Positions 34,287-44,668 of a stretch of DNA of 64,000 nt are shown piece by piece (the first letter of the stretch is position 1; the number at the start of each line of letters is the position of its first letter). This DNA is from Ornithodoros turicata (lineage: Eukaryota; Arthropoda; Arachnida; Ixodida; Argasidae). The stretch lies in assembly GCF_037126465.1 (NCBI RefSeq), contig NC_088202.1, positions 118,186,123-118,250,122 on the forward strand, written 5' to 3'. The notes under the pieces were generated by a model. That model had not been told where the DNA came from, did not search any database, and was given only the letters and a program-made list of their open reading frames with translations. The translations under genes were made by a program, and so were the position numbers.

Positions 34287-34778
34287 CTAGCAAGGACGGT
34301 AGCAGAAACCGAACAGTATTATACTGGAAATATGGCAGGTAACAGCTCCATGTGCGGCTGCCAGGTGAACGGGATAAACACGGCGAATTCCGAACAACGC
34401 CTCAAGATGTTCGATTAGGAGATCTCGTGGAAGACTGAAGGTGATATATCCGATGAGAGATGGGTTCGTACGTATGCTTCTTCGTCTCCGTTTTCTCCCC
34501 GTAGCGGGAATCAGACGTACGCCGAAACGCCAAGTGGAGGTAAAGATTTGTGCCTTCCGTTTTCGTGAAAATATAGAAGGGGCCGCTCCTTCTTTCAGCC
34601 GCATGTACTTCGTTGGGAAGCCAAGGCTAATGAGCACTTCTGGATTTGTTTTGAACCATTCGTCAACAATATGTCTGCGCACTACTTGTCTTGTTTCACC
34701 TGTCTGAGGCATAGAAGGATTCGCGGCGAGAAGAAGTTTCCTGTCTTCCGGAAACAATTGAAATATGACAGTCATCAA
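34287..34778 (-). CDS. Unrecognised 163-codon ORF downstream of a tRNA-like head
   Basis: I do not recognise this product. It starts MMTVIFQLFPEDRKLLLA, is rich in Arg/Lys with a RKRRRR patch near residue 94, and has no clear signal peptide or membrane segment. A tRNA-like sequence lies immediately upstream on the same strand (34790-34864), so the open frame may simply be the body of a long SINE rather than a gene. The opposite strand is also open for 88 codons in the same region. Treat as hypothetical. Confidence 0.2.
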   Translation of the reverse strand: MMTVIFQLFPEDRKLLLAANPSMPQTGETRQVVRRHIVDEWFKTNPEVLISLGFPTKYMRLKEGAAPSIFSRKRKAQIFTSTWRFGVRLIPATGRKRRRRSIRTNPSLIGYITFSLPRDLLIEHLEALFGIRRVYPVHLAAAHGAVTCHISSIILFGFCYRPC

Positions 34779-34789
34779 AAAAAGTCAGA

Positions 34790-34864
34790 CATCGGCGGAA
34801 TTTGAACTACGCATCTCTCGATTGCTAGTCGAGCGCCAATGGCCAATACGGCCACGGAAACAAC
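34790..34864 (-). mobile_element. tRNA-like sequence, probable SINE head
   Basis: On the minus strand: GTGGCCGTATTGGCCATTGG (A-box-like), a stem CTCGA/TCGAG closing the 7-nt loop CTAGCAA, and GTTCAAATTCC as B-box. The loop would give an AGC anticodon, but the acceptor stem does not pair and no CCA-type end is visible, so a functional tRNA is unlikely. Confidence 0.55.
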
Positions 34865-35817
34865 CACACACTGGTAGAGCGTGTTTGTTCTGAAACATAT
34901 CCTGGTCGAACGCAAGGTAAGACATCCAGCAATGTTAGCAGCAAGACTCTCAACTCTAGAGAGAATGAGGTATAGTGCTGTCTTTGTAATAAACGTCACT
35001 CAATGTTTGACGCTGTGTTTGTGCTGTCTATCCGTGTGTCGTTCTTGCGAGGAACACTATGCCCTCGCGTTGCCGAAAGGAAGTCGGCAAAATCTAATCT
35101 AAGTCGAATTCCGGATTGTTTCGGTACCTATCGCAATATGAGGCAAACAGCTTTGCAGCTTATTTTCGCTTCCGTCGTCTTTTAAGCGAAGACGAAAGCA
35201 GGTGCCCGGCGGAGCTTCCTACGATCAAGCAGTCCGCTAATGGAGAGGGTGTTAGGTGGCGCCGTCTTCGCGACGTGATTTTTTCTCGCGACTTTGCAGC
35301 CTTATTGACGCCATTTCATTTGCGTCACAAACCTCATAAGTGGAACACGTAAAGTCTGGGCACTCTAGTATACCTGTACGGAGTGCAAACGGTCACACTT
35401 TAAAGGGACGCTGAAAAAAAAGAAGAATAGATCAACAGATATGGCAAAAAGGGCACATTTTTAGCGCTCATAGCTCGTCGGCAGCAGGCCAGATATCCGT
35501 AAATGAAGTATATTTGTAATGTGCAATCTTTCTTCTATAGTTCAATATATAGAACACCATTCTACCCCGTTTTGTTGCCGAAAGAGATGTCAGTAAAGTT
35601 ACGTGAAATCAGAAAATTGCCGATGTTTGGCATGGCATACCCCAGCCGCTGCAATAATTATTCCAATAGTGTTGCGGTTGCTGAAGGACCAACGTATCCC
35701 CTAAATGCAGCTGCAAAAATATGTTGCACTATTTTAGTAGGGTGAACGCAGCGAATTTTTAGTGTGTGATGAGCGGGAATGAAGCACAGGCAGGTTAAAG
35801 CACATTTGCGTTTGTGA
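34865..35817. other. Unassigned stretch
   Basis: The region 35080-35350 is open in two plus-strand frames without any recognised domain. TTTAAAGGGACGCTGAAAA at 35399-35417 looks like a left end of a TTAA-flanked element, but no partner end was found. Confidence 0.45.
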
Positions 35818-35995
35818 GGTACAGTGCTGGTACAGAGCCTTCAACCAGTAATCCTGAAGATGTGGGTTCCAGCCCTACAGCTGGCTAACCTTGTCAGTGA
35901 CTTCCTTCCTTCATCATTAATTTCTTAGGCACATGTGGCTTGTATGTATTTGTCTCTTCTATGTGTTCCAGCCTCAGAACATCAATTGCAATCAT
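35818..35995 (+). mobile_element. tRNA-derived SINE, family 1, copy b
   Basis: Degenerate head (TACAGAGCCTTCAACCAGTA, GATGTGGGTTCCAGCCCTAC), family body CAGCTGGCTAACCTTGTCAG and TGACTTCC, and the 3' segment TGTGTTCCAGCCTCAGAACA, the latter shared with copy e. Confidence 0.8.
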
Positions 35996-36204
35996 GTTAA
36001 ACAGATGCCGCTTGCGTCGATCCCGTCGTATGAATTTGTGTATGAGTATGAAAACATGGAAGAGTGAAGGTGCGATGAGTGAGAGAGTGGTTGGTTTGTC
36101 CCTTCAGATGACGCATCCCTGGAGGCCACTGGGGGGTGTCTTATATGTGTAATCTCTTCGTGGCTACATGGCTCAATATAAAGTTGTGTGGAAAAAAAAA
36201 AAAG
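35996..36204. other. Short spacer
   Basis: Between two SINE copies; no feature recognised. A poly-A run at 36191-36203 precedes copy c. Confidence 0.5.
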
Positions 36205-36310
36205 TGTTAGCTTCGCTTAAAAGGTAGAGCCCTGGACCGGTAATCCAGAAGATGTGGGTTTGAGTCCTACAGCTGGCTGACATTTTCAGTGACTTCCCGA
36301 AGGATGTCCC
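36205..36310 (+). mobile_element. tRNA-derived SINE, family 1, copy c
   Basis: Head TAGAGCCCTGGACCGGTAAT, CTGGA/TCCAG stem around loop CCGGTAA, GATGTGGGTTTGAGTCC B-box, then CAGCTGGCTGACATTTTCAG. The body stops shortly after TGACTTCC, so the copy is 3'-truncated or diverged. Confidence 0.8.
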
Positions 36311-36792
36311 GCAACCCGCAAGGAAGAAACAGATGACTCGGACGATATATACGTGGCACATGTCTTGCTTTAACATGGTTGAACTCTCTATAACATTTAT
36401 CAATGTTACGTTCGTTTTAATGAAATTTGATTCTGGCAGCTGTTGTAAAACGGTCCGAAACAACAAGCACGATTTAGATGCAGTAAAACACCTCCCTGTG
36501 GTATTCGTTGTCCACTTAGTTTCAGCGTGCTCGTCAAAAAGCGTAAGCGATAAACGGCGCTACGAAAGTAATGCCGCGTAATTTGTCAGCTAAATGCACT
36601 CTGAGCAACCCAGGAAACGTGTCAGTGGTCTCATGCTGTCACCTTGCGGATGTCATTTCATCTTCCTTTCCTTCCTCCTTGAAGCATTTCTGGGAAGGTG
36701 AAAAAGCATCGGGCACACCGGAGACACTAATGGCGAATTCCATTCGGTCGATTTGGAGCGGCTTTTTCCGCTCTGCGGCGGAGAAAGCGTGA
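36311..36792. other. Unassigned stretch
   Basis: Overlapping short frames; nothing recognised. Confidence 0.5.
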
Positions 36793-36890
36793 AAGAAGGA
36801 AGTCCCTGAAAAGGTTAGCCAGCTGTGGGACTCGAACCCACTTCTTCTGGATTGCCGGTCCAGGGATCTGCCGATTGAGCTAAGCTAGCA
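36793..36890 (-). mobile_element. tRNA-derived SINE, family 1, copy d (best-preserved head)
   Basis: The most complete tRNA-like head in the window. On the minus strand: GTGTGCTAGCTTAGCTCAAT (A-box region with D-loop), GGCAGATCCCTGGACCGG, stem CTGGA/TCCAG, and B-box GTGGGTTCGAGTCCCAC. The body continues CAGCTGGCTAACCTTTTCAG. The anticodon loop CCGGCAA lacks the invariant U33, consistent with a SINE rather than a tRNA gene. Confidence 0.85.
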
Positions 36891-36895
36891 CACCT

Positions 36896-37000
36896 CCGTG
36901 CTATAGCTGGCTAACCTTTTCAGTGACTTCCTTCTTTCGTTGTTCTTAGGTGATTGAGGCTTTGTATGTTGTCCCTTCTCCTGTGTTCCAGCCTCGGAAC
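36896..37000 (+). mobile_element. SINE family 1 body, copy e, facing copy d
   Basis: Headless body AGCTGGCTAACCTTTTCAG, TGACTTCCTTCTTTC and the 3' segment TGTGTTCCAGCCTCGGAACA. With copy d it forms an inverted repeat: 36793-36830 pairs with about 36903-36940. Confidence 0.75.
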
Positions 37001-38517
37001 ATCACTTTCCATCGAGAAAGCGTGTTCCACTGGTCGGTTCGGATAGGATCCGCCTGTTTCACTGGTCGTTTCAGATTAACTCGCTCGGCGACATACTACT
37101 CCTGGTTGCCCCGCGTAGAAAGTTCGTATATCGCCGGAACTCCAACAAATCATTGTGGGAACTTCCTCAAGGCCGAGCAACAGCAAGTGCGGGACAAGAC
37201 CACCGAGTTTGCTGGCGACCACTTGCGCCAGTATCTCGGCTGGAGCACGACTGTGTTTCGATGGTGGACTCGGATTTGGTACTTCTGTGCGGGATTTCGT
37301 TGCTCCCCCGGGGATTCGGGTGCTCGCTCCAGATCGACCATAAGTCGATTCGGTAAGTGGATTCGCCATGAGTCTGTCTTAATTCATACTTCAACATGAC
37401 CGCATTTCCTTGATTTTTGTTTTTCTGACTAGCAGGCAAACGCAATAGAACCAGCACCGCATTTCTAGTGCCACACATTTCCTGCACAAAATTTCATAAT
37501 TATTTGAAGGGCTATCTGTTTTCCAGCTTGCCTTAGTTCCCTGCTTCGTACATACACTAAGGTGCTTTCACTTTATTTGTTGGGTGTTTTATTTCCGGTG
37601 ACCTGGCTGTTGCGCTGTAATACTCAACGCATTTGCATTGTTAGTAACCGTGGGCGTTGTTTTACTTCGGTATATTATTACTTCACCGACAAAATAACGA
37701 TAATGTACTCTTATGTACTTTATAAACATTTTGACTTGGGAGCTACTTCCATAAAATTTTATGACTGTGTATAATAAATATATTGCAATACGTTTAATAA
37801 ACGTGAAGCTTTTCGTTTCATGCTATTTTTCTAAGGTCAAGGCTCGAAATAATGGGATAGATTCAAGCATACTTCGTCAACTAAAGTTACCAACGAATGC
37901 AGCAAATACCCAAAATGATCCTGGCTTCGTAACACTATCAGTTTATGAGACCACATAACGAGCAAAAAAGCGAAAAAGAATGACAGAAACTACAGAAACA
38001 GAGCAAAGCTTTGGTTTGGCAAGTTGATAATGCATCAGGAAGGTGGAATCACGCAATTCCACCTTTCAGATATATAAACAATGTTTGAGCTCCTTCGTAT
38101 TTTATCTGAGGTACATTCCATACCTTTTTCCGCGACCCTTTAAATCCATGAATCTCGGTTACGGCGTTTGGGGCGTAGACGGCGGCATGGAGAAGCTGCA
38201 TATTTTCTGGCATGTGCATTCGCGATATAAAGCAAGCTTTTTCCAGATGCAAATTGAAAAAAGGATATTATTATGCAGTCTGCGTAGAAGTGCAGAGTAC
38301 GCGTCTTGATGCTGCTGGCGGTTGGTGATATGTGCACATGTAGGAGCACGTAAGTGGAAAATTGCGTAACCGACGCCAAGTACACGACAAGTGTGAAGGT
38401 TCTTCGGACTCTCGTCGCTGTGCTTTGATGAGATTTAAACGCACTTCGAGGTTACAGTTTAGTAGCACGTGTACAGTGACGTGATGTGATAGAATAACAA
38501 AAAATGGGGATTTAAGT
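37001..38517. other. Unassigned stretch with a GC-rich multi-frame-open block
   Basis: From about 37076 to 37399 all plus-strand frames and two minus-strand frames lack stops for 60-150 codons, and a splice-donor-like CGGTAAGTGG lies at 37351-37360. No product is recognised. The remainder, 37400-38517, is AT-rich with short frames. Confidence 0.4.
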
Positions 38518-39060
38518 CACAACAACGTCAGACTGGCTACCCCAGACCACTTTGCCGCAGTTAGTTGAAATAAATATAAAGAAAAGGAGAAAACCCTGTA
38601 GTTGGGGGGTGGCAGACAAACATCTCGAACTATAGTGGGAACACTTGTCATAAACGAGGGACCATAAAGTGTCACAAAATGTCGATAAGATGCGTCTCTT
38701 CAAGGAAACGTAGGAGCGCTTTCAATGCAGCCGCTTGATGATTCAATGACTGAGGGCCCAGGAGCTTTACAAAGTTTAATGGCCGGGCATCCAGGCAGAC
38801 AGCGAGCCAAACTTCCTTCTAGTGTCCAGCGACTGTCGGCATACTTGGAGCACCTGAGGAGGATGTGCTCTGTATTCTCGACAACATCGCACTCACTGCA
38901 GTTTGGACATGGTGACTTGGCCAGTTTGTAGAGCAACCGACCGCTGTATGGGACATTCAGCCGGAGCCTATGCAGGAGACGCGCTGCTTGTCAACGAAAC
39001 GACGGGGTCGACCCCGGTACAACAGCGAAGATCGAGCAAATCCTGTCAGCCGAGAAGAGT
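38518..39060 (-). pseudogene. Family C non-LTR retrotransposon, 3'-end copy C2
   Basis: Minus-strand homologue of the C1 C-terminus. The best part (38700-38936) reads LYKLAKSPCPNCSECDVVENTEHILLRCSKYA in two blocks, i.e. a C-x2-C ... H ... C knuckle. The region upstream on the same strand (38940-39040) continues the protein in shifted frames. The 3' untranslated region (about 38518-38700) has GACTGGCTACCCCAGACC on the plus strand, matching 23566-23583 by C1. Truncated at the 5' side near 39060. Confidence 0.82.
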
Positions 39061-39868
39061 TGCACATTTGTGTCCTGAGTTCACGTATCATCCTCTTTGC
39101 GTCCCCTATGGTCCTGTGCAGTACGTAGTCGACCCGTTACGTATAACTTTCTATAGGATGAACTCAACGCGTAAACACATGATATAGGACCATTCCTCAC
39201 TTCGAATAACGTTGTCGTACACTTTTTCTTTTTTTACTAGCAGGCTTGCAAATGTACGTGTGTCCATCCTACAATTTTACTCCTTCTGGATAATTCTGAC
39301 AGTCCTCACTCATCGCATTAAGACATTGACGTCAGGGCTCTATTAAATTATTGTTATAATGCCGCGAACATGCATAAAGCGGCGTAAAGTTAATTATATT
39401 CAAGACCGGTAATAACCATTTCAAGCTCACATCACGAGCCAGCTATTATCATACCGGTCGTCGCACATGGACGGTGGATTAATTTTTCCCGTAGGGAGCT
39501 CCTCTGATGCACGCCGAAATCTCTGTAACCACGCTTAATGCCTTTTGGGCAAACTGGCGTAATTTACGTGTCAGGAAATTATGCGCCATTATAAAGCCTA
39601 TAACGTATAAGAGATCGCCTTGTACACACTCAAACAGTAAGTCTCCGTTTTGAGAATTAGCTGTGCGAGGTTCTTGTTCATCAGTATTCATCATATCCGT
39701 ACAAGCTTTTTCCGCGTGTTTTAAATGGGAAGTTGAGTGCGCGAGATGATTGGCGAAAACTTTTTCGCAATTTCAATAAAGCTCTTTCGATATAGTCGAA
39801 TGATTATCTCGAAATAAATTCCTTTAATCACATGCGATTAGTAATCAACCTGGTTGGCATGTCCTCTG
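39061..39868. other. Unassigned stretch
   Basis: AT-rich with no recognised gene or repeat. Confidence 0.5.
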
Positions 39869-40864
39869 CACATTAAACTTTTTTACACTTTTCTGGTGTA
39901 AATGGCTTGTCCCATGGCGCACACCTTTTTGGTGTTGCCTTTACACTCAAATGATGGGTGTTTTCTAATGCACCCTTTACTTACTTTACTTACGTGTATT
40001 CCTAATAAAACACCGTTATAATGGGCGTTTAGAAACAAAAACACCCTTAAAAGGGGAGTATTCTATTGAAAACACCTTTTATGATGGAATTGTTTGCTCG
40101 CAAATATTCCCTCGCAAATAGCTAGTGTAATAGAAGCTTCTGCGGCACCATGCCGAGACCAGTGGCCGAGACATACAGTTCGACGTTCGTGCTTCTATGG
40201 CAAGCACCTCCTTGAACACGGCAGACTTCGAGCAGTGGTTCTATCGCAGAACCTAAACCGGAGCGCAATGCGTCGCAGGCGCGCCTTGTTAGCTTGGTAA
40301 CACTGTGGAACCAATGCCGAGGCTTGAACAGACCTCAGGCACCCTCAGTAGCCTATATTGGCGTGTCGGATGGATCATATACTGAAATACAATTTTGTTG
40401 GGGCACGTTCGTTACATGTGGTGGGGCGGGAAACGTTTGTAACGGTGACGGGAGTGCGGTTTTGCAATTAACACCCACGCTTGCAACGAGTCAAAGATAT
40501 CAACTAAATACCTAACACCCTTTCCTGTCAAATACTGTGTTCTTAACTCAGGTTATTGTTTATAATGTGATTACTTGCTGAGCGGAGCTGTGAAACCAGC
40601 ATAATTTTTCTCTCACGAAATAAAACACCATTTTTAACACCATATTCCCAATTCAAATGTGGTGTAAAAGGTGTATTAGACGGTAAACACCTGTTTCAAC
40701 ACCTCGCTTTACATCCTTAATGATCGACATTGGATAAAACGCGGTGTATGTCGATATTACACCTTCAGTAATGCTCTTCATGCACCCTTTGAGGAATAGA
40801 AGATGGTGTTTTTATAAGAATACACCTTTTTTAAGCAAATAAAGGCGTAAAATGATTTACTGTG
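39869..40864. mobile_element. CACTA-like non-autonomous element, copy 1
   Basis: A 996-bp element with related inverted ends CACATTAAACTTTTTTACAC and, complemented, CACAGTAAATCATTTTACGC (15 of 20 identical), flanked by TG on both sides (39867-39868, 40865-40866). The terminal 200-300 bp on each side are packed with ACACC and GGTGT in both orientations (for example 39897-40075 and 40625-40835), the subterminal-repeat habit of EnSpm/CACTA elements. No transposase frame is present. A second, 214-bp member is at 31269-31482. Confidence 0.65.
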
Positions 40865-40866
40865 TG

Positions 40867-41847
40867 GATTCGTTTCGGCCGAATCTGACCTGGTCATATC
40901 AGACCAGACCACACCGGACCAGACCTGACCTGACCTGAGTGTTCACTGTGTTCTCGTTTCTTGTTTAATTCTGAATTTTGAAAATTTACAGCACTACGCG
41001 GCGGTAACGCAGCACCATTCTAGTAAAGCGATATATTTAGCAGCATTTTTCATGACAAATACAAAAGTTAGGTCCAGAGAAAACACAAGTCCGTCCAACT
41101 CCAACTCCAAAACACAAACACATGCTGAACCAAGACCCTATCTATTCATTTGCGGAAATATGAGTGCAGCACGAAACGATAATCACAGTGAAGCTAAGGT
41201 ATACGACACCGGAAGTAAAGAAATTGTAAATCCTAGAAATAAAAGCACTAAAACCATAAGAACGGCGAGAAAACAGGAGTAGCGCAGTAACAACAAACTG
41301 GTTTACTCACATAGGCACGACGGGCTTAAAATCCTACAGAAATTACTTTTTCCTAGCTGAAGGACCACTAGACGCCATCCCCCCCTCCCCACTCCCTGCT
41401 GCCTTCAAGATTAGATATGCTTCACAAATTTCGGATAAGGAAAGGAAATTTCTGTATGAACGCATCATCCTACCGTCATTCATATAGTAGTTGTGTGATT
41501 TTCAAAGTAATCGCGTCTGTGCGAATAAACTTCTTTGTTGTTTGCGCGCTACTTGTGTTAACTCGCTGTTATTGTGGTTTACACGCTTTTGAGTTGCAAG
41601 GTATTACCAACAGGCCCAGTTCGACGATTACGTATTACGTTGTTTATTAACAGTTTGTTTGAGACAGTGTTGTACACATTAAGAAAGCTAAGTAACAGAA
41701 CACCGCTACCCAGCAAAAAAAATTAGCGCGGTACTAGCGTCGCTACAAATTTGAAAAAGTAACGTGATACCGCTGCCGTAACCAAATAAAAGGTACGTAA
41801 ATACTTCGCCGCTACTTTTCCGCTACCGTACCCCTTCTAGGCAGCAC
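40867..41847. other. Unassigned stretch
   Basis: Contains a short (GACCW)n run at about 40892-40938. A CAGTGTTGTACACATTAAG start at about 41664 followed by GTAGCG/CGCTAC-rich sequence to 41840 may be a decayed hAT-like MITE related to 52498-52688, but no matching right end or duplication is clear. Confidence 0.45.
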
Positions 41848-42499
41848 CTTAAAGGAGTACAGAGGGCCATCCAAAAAAATTTCAGATTAAGACATCGGAT
41901 GAAAGTGTGTGTGTCATTATACCGAATAGCGCGAAAGGTTTTGATGTGTGCAATTTGTTTCCCAGAAAAAAAAAAAAAAACTCACATAAACATAGCTCCG
42001 CGCCTTCACCCTTAACTCGCCACTCCAGCTATAACGAGGGTGAGGAGGTATGGTGGCACGTCACCGATGACGGCATGAGGAGACTCGTTCTGGTTTGCGG
42101 GTCAGTGGGGGTCAGCGCCTTGTCCCTTTGCAGCCGTAAACCTGAGAATTGGGGGTACAAGGAGCGGCCGAAGCATTACCGAGCAAGGAGAAAGGCTTTA
42201 TCAGAACCCCGAACAGCCGAGTAGCAGACGACAGCGGAGTAGCAGACAACATTTCTCTAGGCCAATCAGCGAGCGTTCTCCTTATAGCGTCAGCGCGAGG
42301 TTCCAGGCAGATCACAGGCTGGTACTGCTCTTCACCACCGTTGCGCACAGTCGCTTTTTGCGGCGTATTTTAAATTCAATTTCCGCGATAATTATGACTC
42401 TGTGGTGTAAATTACTTCGTATGGTGCACCTTAGTGGCCAACTGAACAGTTTGATAGGAAGAAAACTGGGTGTTAAAAATGACTTCTGTGGAATTTTAA
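41848..42499 (+). repeat. Dispersed repeat E, copy E1
   Basis: About 650 bp nearly collinear with 57780-58430 in the opposite orientation. Shared landmarks: CTTAAAGGAGTACAGAGGGC at the outer end, CACTCCAGCTATAACGAGG, GTCACCGATGACGGCAT, AGCAGACGACAGCGGAGTAG, CAGCGCGAGGTTCCAGGCAG, and GGTGTTAAAAATGACTTCTG. Open frames on both strands inside it are coincidental, since substitutions between the copies fall in all codon positions. Cut by a Harbinger-like insertion at 42500. Confidence 0.85.
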
Positions 42500-43060
42500 G
42501 GGTGTGTTCACACGAGGGACGCATCCTCGGGATAAGTCCGCGGATAGTGTAAACGTCACAACCTACGTCATCAAAATGTGCGTCTTCTCCGGTCCGCGGA
42601 GGACCGGAACCCAACTCGAGAACTCACAGTTGTCTGTTTCCTTCGCTGAAAACTCAGTGCAGTTTGAATTGTTTCTTTTCGACGAAGTGGACATGTTATG
42701 ATTCCGCGGCATGACAACACTGCTCGTACGCAAAGGTGTCGGACGCGAAATATGTGTTGTCATCGACGATAGCAGTTTCTTTTTTATTTCGCTAGTGCAG
42801 TGAGTCCCTCCATTGTGGAATGCTGGAGGTGCAATGTACCGCAACGTACAAAATGTCATTTTTTGTGTTCAACCACAGTGCAGAAAAGTGAGAAAACTCG
42901 TTCACGCAGCCTGATACGTGTTGTTGGAGACGGACTTACCGGCTCCCATCCCTCGTCCCGTGTGAATGCTCGGCGGGGACACGTACTTCTCCGTCCACAT
43001 CACGTCACCGCCCGCCGCGGACTTATCCCGCGGGGATGCGTCGCTCGTGTGAACCCACCC
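42500..43060. mobile_element. Harbinger/Tourist-like MITE inside E1
   Basis: A 561-bp element with inverted ends of about 45 bp: GGGTGTGTTCACACGAGG, then GACGCATCC, then GGGATAAGTCCGCGG; the right end complemented is GGGTGGGTTCACACGAGC with the same continuation. It is flanked by TAA on both sides (42497-42499, 43061-43063), the TWA target typical of the PIF/Harbinger superfamily. No transposase is encoded. Confidence 0.85.
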
Positions 43061-43063
43061 TAA

Positions 43064-44170
43064 CGTAGGCATCCCGTTGACGAATCTGTCTAAAGGTGGC
43101 GCAATATTGATGTTTCCTCACATAGCCAGCATGCACCAGAGAGTATACCAGTACTTATCACCAAAATGTATTATTTGACGTCGACCTGGATTTGAGGTGA
43201 TGGTCATTTAAGACATAATGCGCGTATGTGCATTTAGTAATTTTCCCGTCAGAATGTTTCGAACACAAGACTGTTTTTCTGCAATTATAGTATTTTGTTC
43301 GAGATATGGGCGAATCCAAACCTCAAGCTTTTCCGTCTGCTTACTGTTGACGGATCGATGAGATTTCGCTGGGGTCAAACAACGGCCATCATAAGCGACC
43401 ACTCATCGAGACACTAATAAATACTTACCAGGTGGTAAAAAGATCAAACGAATGGCATGTAATGTTTCCTCATACTTACGACAGGGCCAACGTTTCCCAG
43501 AGGAATAGATAGCCTCCGGAGTGCTTTTGGCACACTGCACCGGAACTCAGGTCTCACAGCAATTAAGAGTTACTGTTGTTGCCTACCCCTACTTCTATTT
43601 AACTAACCACACGACGGTTTCTCTTACAAAGCGTTTGACTACACAAAAAAGTTCCTTTTATATCCCTGTCACACGGACTAATTTAGTGCCATTCGTGTGC
43701 TGTCACACGGCATCTTTTAGTGACACTCGGCAGAAAGCGCGCTAACGATTTAGTGAGCTCCCCAAACTTCCTTCACTTCTCTGCGGCGGAGCGAGTGCGT
43801 AGCCTTGACAGCAGGTTTTGACGTACGAGTTAACATGTTAGACAAAAGCGAAAGGCCTTGCCAATCACAATATTTTTAATCAAGTATTTTCAATAGCGCG
43901 TTTATTTCTTTAAGAACAGGGTAACATTCTGTCGCACGAACAATTACTCGCGTTAACAGCGTGTGAAACGCTACGCAGTGTGGCAGTTTGTCCGCGGCGA
44001 TATTTGTTGTTGTCATACGGAGTGTCAGAAACGGAGCAACGTTGGTACGCAGTGCGCATTTGTGTGATGTCGGAATCTAAAGCCGCGGAATCAAATATAT
44101 AAATCAAAGAAAAACATTCTTACGACAGGATTGTGGTGCGCGCCTAAAACTTTTACCGCCGTTCATTCTC
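43064..44170. other. Unassigned stretch
   Basis: The segment 43520-43740 has three TCACACGG repeats and resembles 31503-31545; probably a dispersed repeat of unknown limits. No gene recognised. Confidence 0.45.
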
Positions 44171-44215
44171 ATATATATATCTATATATATATATATATAT
44201 ATCTATATATATATA
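44171..44215. repeat. AT microsatellite
   Basis: TA/AT dinucleotides interrupted by two ATCTAT steps, adjoining the Penelope-like repeat P2. Confidence 0.9.
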
Positions 44216-44407
44216 CAAAGGAAAAATAGCTAAAGCTGTATAGCTGCACGTTGAGCATTGGTCGCGCTGGCACCCTGGAACATTGGCATCTCGCCGAGAC
44301 GCACTGTTAGCGCCGATCCAAGATCGTGTCACTTCCCTACGCCGGGCTGACGAGTTCCAAGTAGGACGAAACAGCTGTACCTGGCTGGGAGTGCACGATC
44401 AAATTGT

Positions 44408-44408
<1 letters not shown>

Positions 44409-44475
<67 letters not shown>
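44409..44475. repeat. (CA)n then (TA)n microsatellite
   Basis: About 26 CA dinucleotides (44409-44460) followed by TA dinucleotides (44461-44475), inside P2. Confidence 0.95.
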
Positions 44476-44503
44476 GTTTATAAGTCCAAACGTCGCCACA
44501 CCA

Positions 44504-44549
44504 GCATTGGACAGCTGTTTCGGCCTTATTGGCCCTTCATCAGCAATGC
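44504..44549 (-). ncRNA. Hammerhead-ribozyme-like motif in P2
   Basis: Minus strand, in order: GCATTG (44544-44549), CTGATGA (44537-44543), AGGGCCAATAAGGCC (44522-44536) as stem-loop II with a GGCC/GGCC pairing, GAAA (44518-44521), CAGCTGTC (44510-44517), CAATGC (44504-44509). GCATTG and CAATGC pair as stem I. ACAGCTGT is a palindrome, so stem III could only form between two molecules or tandem copies. This is the dimeric arrangement reported for hammerheads in Penelope-like elements. Predicted cleavage is after the GTC. One or two bases between CTGATGA and stem II depart from the canonical core. Confidence 0.6.
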
Positions 44550-44668
44550 GTAGGTGGGCGACGTTTGAGCCAGTGGCGTCGGAAGGTCACGTGGAACGTG
44601 ATGTCCTCCCGTCAGTGTGAGTGACTCACCTCTGAAAGCCCAGTGCGAAGCCAGTAAAGTATTAAATG

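Larger units (their letters stand above)
44216..44653 (-). mobile_element. Penelope-like repeat P2
   Basis: Same family as P1 and P3: GGAAAAATAGC start, GTTTATAAGTCCAAACG, GACGTTTGAGCCAGTGGCGTC and GGTCACGTGGAACGTGATG blocks. Relative to P3 it carries about 215 bp of extra sequence (44262-44475), made of non-repetitive DNA, a long CA run and a TA run. The minus strand holds a hammerhead-like motif at 44504-44549. Confidence 0.75.

Noticed and set aside
36793..36890. Functional tRNA gene
   Set aside because: Good A and B boxes, but U33 is missing, the acceptor stem does not close and the sequence continues into a body shared by other copies, so it is a SINE head.
41907..42373. Open frames in repeat E (105 and 78 codons)
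   Set aside because: Equivalent frames in E2 differ by indels and substitutions in all codon positions.
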